Assembly (NCBI RefSeq): GCF_020991415.1
Contig: NZ_JAJMOY010000001.1
Span: 930,001 to 994,000, forward strand
DNA length: 64,000 nt
Origin: Flavobacterium sp. ENC
GTDB lineage: Bacteria > Bacteroidota > Bacteroidia > Flavobacteriales > Flavobacteriaceae
Reading direction: 5' to 3'
The notes below the pieces were generated by a model. It was not told the DNA's origin and made no database searches. It saw only the letters and a program-made list of their open reading frames with translations. Made by a program: the position numbers and the translations under genes. Each line of letters starts with the position of its first letter. Positions within the stretch are counted from its first letter, which is position 1. Shown here piece by piece: positions 62,181 to 64,000 of this stretch.

Positions 62181-63269
62181 TTAATTTTTTGCTTTGATCG
62201 AAGCCTCAAGATTTCTTTCAATTGAATGTCCAGGTCTTGACCATTTTGGTTTTTCACCTAATGGAGCGAATTGAGAATCTGTTGCTTCAACCGTTTTTGG
62301 CTGCGAAACTTTAGTAAATGGTTTCTGCGGATTCAATCCTAACAATTCAAACATTTTCATGTCTTCATGTACATCAGGGTTTGGAGTAGTAAGTAATTTA
62401 TCTCCTGCAAAAATAGAATTTGCCCCTGCAAAGAAACACATGGCTTGTCCTTCACGGCTCATATTGGTTCTTCCGGCAGATAAACGAACCTGTGTTTCCG
62501 GCATTACAATTCTTGTGGTAGCCACCATACGGATCATTTCCCAGATTTCAACTGGTTTTTCGTCTTCCATCGGAGTTCCTTCAACGGCGACAAGTGCATT
62601 AATAGGCACTGATTCCGGTTGAGGGTTTAATGTCGAAAGCGCTACAAGCATTCCTGCTCTGTCTTCGATACTTTCTCCCATACCGATAATTCCTCCGCTG
62701 CAAACCGTAACATTGGTTTTACGCACATTTTCGATTGTTTCTAAACGGTCTTCAAAAGCACGCGTCGAAATTACATCTTTATAATAATCTTCAGAAGTAT
62801 CTAAATTGTGATTGTACGCATATAAGCCTGCTTCTGCCAAACGATGTGCCTGGTTTTCGGTAATCATTCCCAAAGTACAGCAAACTTCCATATCCAGTTT
62901 ATTGATGGTACGTACCATCTCTAAAACCTGATCGAATTCTTCTCCGTCTTTTACATTTCTCCAGGCCGCTCCCATACAAACGCGTGAGGATCCGCTGGAT
63001 TTTGCACGCAAAGCCTGCGCTTTTACCTGACTTACACTCATTAAATCATTTCCTTCAACACCCGTGTTGTATCGGGCAGCTTGTGGGCAATAACCGCAAT
63101 CCTCAGGACAGCCTCCGGTTTTAATAGAAAGTAAAGTAGAAACCTGTACTACGTTCGGATCGTGTTTTTCTCTGTGAATCGTCGCTGCCTCGTAAAGCAG
63201 GTCCATCATAGGTTTATTATATATGGCGATTATTTCGTCTTTTGTCCAGTTGTGTTTTGTAATGCTCAT
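62181..63269 (-). CDS. bioB: biotin synthase
   Basis: A 362-residue radical SAM enzyme that inserts sulfur into dethiobiotin, the last biotin step. The radical SAM cluster motif is C54-x3-C58-x2-C61 (GGCPEDCGYCPQ). RVCMGAAWRN, YNHNLDTSEDYY and NALVAVEGTP are the usual BioB stretches. I placed the start at the ATG 63269 (MSITKHNW). A longer frame could start at a TTG at 63293, but that TTG is itself part of the promoter element TACTTTTG (63291-63298), so it cannot be in the transcript. It is 24 kb from the other biotin genes and has its own promoter. Confidence 0.95.
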   Translation of the reverse strand: MSITKHNWTKDEIIAIYNKPMMDLLYEAATIHREKHDPNVVQVSTLLSIKTGGCPEDCGYCPQAARYNTGVEGNDLMSVSQVKAQALRAKSSGSSRVCMGAAWRNVKDGEEFDQVLEMVRTINKLDMEVCCTLGMITENQAHRLAEAGLYAYNHNLDTSEDYYKDVISTRAFEDRLETIENVRKTNVTVCSGGIIGMGESIEDRAGMLVALSTLNPQPESVPINALVAVEGTPMEDEKPVEIWEMIRMVATTRIVMPETQVRLSAGRTNMSREGQAMCFFAGANSIFAGDKLLTTPNPDVHEDMKMFELLGLNPQKPFTKVSQPKTVEATDSQFAPLGEKPKWSRPGHSIERNLEASIKAKN

Positions 63270-63290
63270 TGATACATTTTTTTGATGCTT

Positions 63291-63321
63291 CAAAAGTAGT
63301 TAAATTGTTCTAATCCACCAA
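63291..63321 (-). promoter_or_regulatory. promoter of bioB
   Basis: Minus strand: TTG (complement of 63319-63321), 20-base spacer, TACTTTTG (63291-63298). It decides the start codon of bioB in favour of 63269. Confidence 0.65.
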
Positions 63322-63369
63322 TGATGTATTCTGTAAATGAATATTTAGCAGGTTTTTTCAAAAAAGAAA

Positions 63370-63413
63370 CACTCTAAAACCATAGAATTATATTTTTTTA
63401 TGATTTTAGAGTG
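63370..63413 (-). terminator. possible terminator hairpin after the 63441 gene
   Basis: Stem CACTCTAAAA/TTTTAGAGTG with one internal mismatch and a CAT/ATG extension, a roughly 16-base loop, and no strong T-run. Confidence 0.4.
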
Positions 63414-63440
63414 CTAAATTGTTTGTTTTATTTTGAAAAA

Positions 63441-63878
63441 CTAATCCGCCACATATTTATTATTCCAGTATAACATCATCATTAGCGTCACAATTACCGA
63501 GGAAGCTATTCCTTCAAATAGTAAGCAGATACAATAAGTCGGTACAGAAGGATCTCCTCCAAACATAAAAGTAGACGACAGGGTTTTTACATAAGCATCA
63601 CCACCTCTTGCATAACTGTAAACAAGCAGCCCGAAAACACTCAATGCCACACCGACTACCGAAGTTGCCATAGCAGAAACGGCATTGGATACAAAATTGG
63701 TCTCGCCTTCCTGAAGGTTCATTCGCATGGTTTTGTTTACACCATAGAATATAAAAAATACATTCAGGGTACGCAGGTAAAACAAATCGGCAAGCCCTAA
63801 CAGGTTCATCAATAAAAAATAAATGCCAATTCCAAGGAATATTAAAAAACCGTTGGTGATTTCTTTAGGTAGTTTCAT
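63441..63878 (-). CDS. hypothetical membrane protein, four helices
   Basis: A 145-residue protein with hydrophobic segments at about 9-28, 32-47, 66-88 and 118-137. The stretch FYGVNKTMRMNLQEGETNF lies in the loop between the second and third. No family is recognised; several Bacteroidota transmembrane proteins of this size have similar layout. A TAAATTTG -7 element lies upstream on the minus strand at 63934-63941. It lies next to bioB but on a separate transcript. Confidence 0.65.
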   Translation of the reverse strand: MKLPKEITNGFLIFLGIGIYFLLMNLLGLADLFYLRTLNVFFIFYGVNKTMRMNLQEGETNFVSNAVSAMATSVVGVALSVFGLLVYSYARGGDAYVKTLSSTFMFGGDPSVPTYCICLLFEGIASSVIVTLMMMLYWNNKYVAD

Positions 63879-64000
63879 AGTGGTTATTTTTAAAGAAGTT
63901 AATAGTAAGCGATTGACAAACAGTGTTGTATATCAAATTTACTAAAAAAATAACTACGATGATTTAAAAACTGCAAAAAGTAGAGTGGAGTTTTCTAAAG

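Overview
The window looks like a stretch of chromosome from a Flavobacterium or a close relative (Bacteroidota, Flavobacteriia). It is AT-rich, and genes lack Shine-Dalgarno sequences. Several genes follow the Flavobacterium promoter form TTG-N(about 19)-TAnnTTTG. The gene content is typical of the group: DUF805, TM2 and DUF4270 proteins, a carboxypeptidase-fold TonB receptor paired with a lipoprotein, large secreted proteins with type IX secretion (T9SS) sorting domains, and atpD-atpC as a separate pair. I saw no rRNA, tRNA, CRISPR, phage, IS element or replication origin.

Layout. 0-10 kb: mostly housekeeping and envelope genes (2-hydroxyacid dehydrogenase, two DUF805 proteins around a TM2 protein, an OlsF-like acyltransferase, exonuclease III, an OmpA lipoprotein, a Tas-like aldo/keto reductase, a DUF4139 protein). 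It ends in a scar where a 5'-truncated L,D-transpeptidase abuts a 5'-truncated LytTR regulator. 10-16 kb, minus strand: a three-gene run (esterase-fold protein, radA, an AsmA-like/GT51 transglycosylase fusion) and panC-panD. 16-20.5 kb, plus strand: a run ending in glmS. 20.9-27.4 kb: secreted or surface proteins and a TonB receptor plus SGNH-hydrolase lipoprotein pair. 27.6-29.5 kb: atpD-atpC. 31-38 kb: biotin genes bioF, bioD, bioA and a ketosynthase-like gene, with a four-gene ECF sigma-factor operon sitting between bioF and bioD. bioB is alone at 62-63 kb.

The most unusual region is 38-61 kb. Five very large secreted proteins (1023, 1413, 1723, 1289 and 1567 residues) have unrelated N-terminal parts: a DUF11-like domain, a duplicated beta-sandwich with PA14-like domains, BIG2-type Ig repeats, a delta-60 propeller, and a glycine-rich domain with a second kind of Ig-like repeat. 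All five end in the same roughly 500-residue module, which starts at a C-x-C motif and finishes in a T9SS type A-like sorting domain. In two of them the last 446 residues and the terminator are almost identical, as a 1.4 kb inverted repeat flanking about 11 kb that includes recX. This looks like a family with interchangeable N-terminal modules on a constant carrier module.

Intergenic regions hold several families of short palindromic or periodic repeats. One of them (core CTGAGCGAAG) also lies in frame inside bioD. Functions are inferred from motifs recognised by eye. No database search was run.
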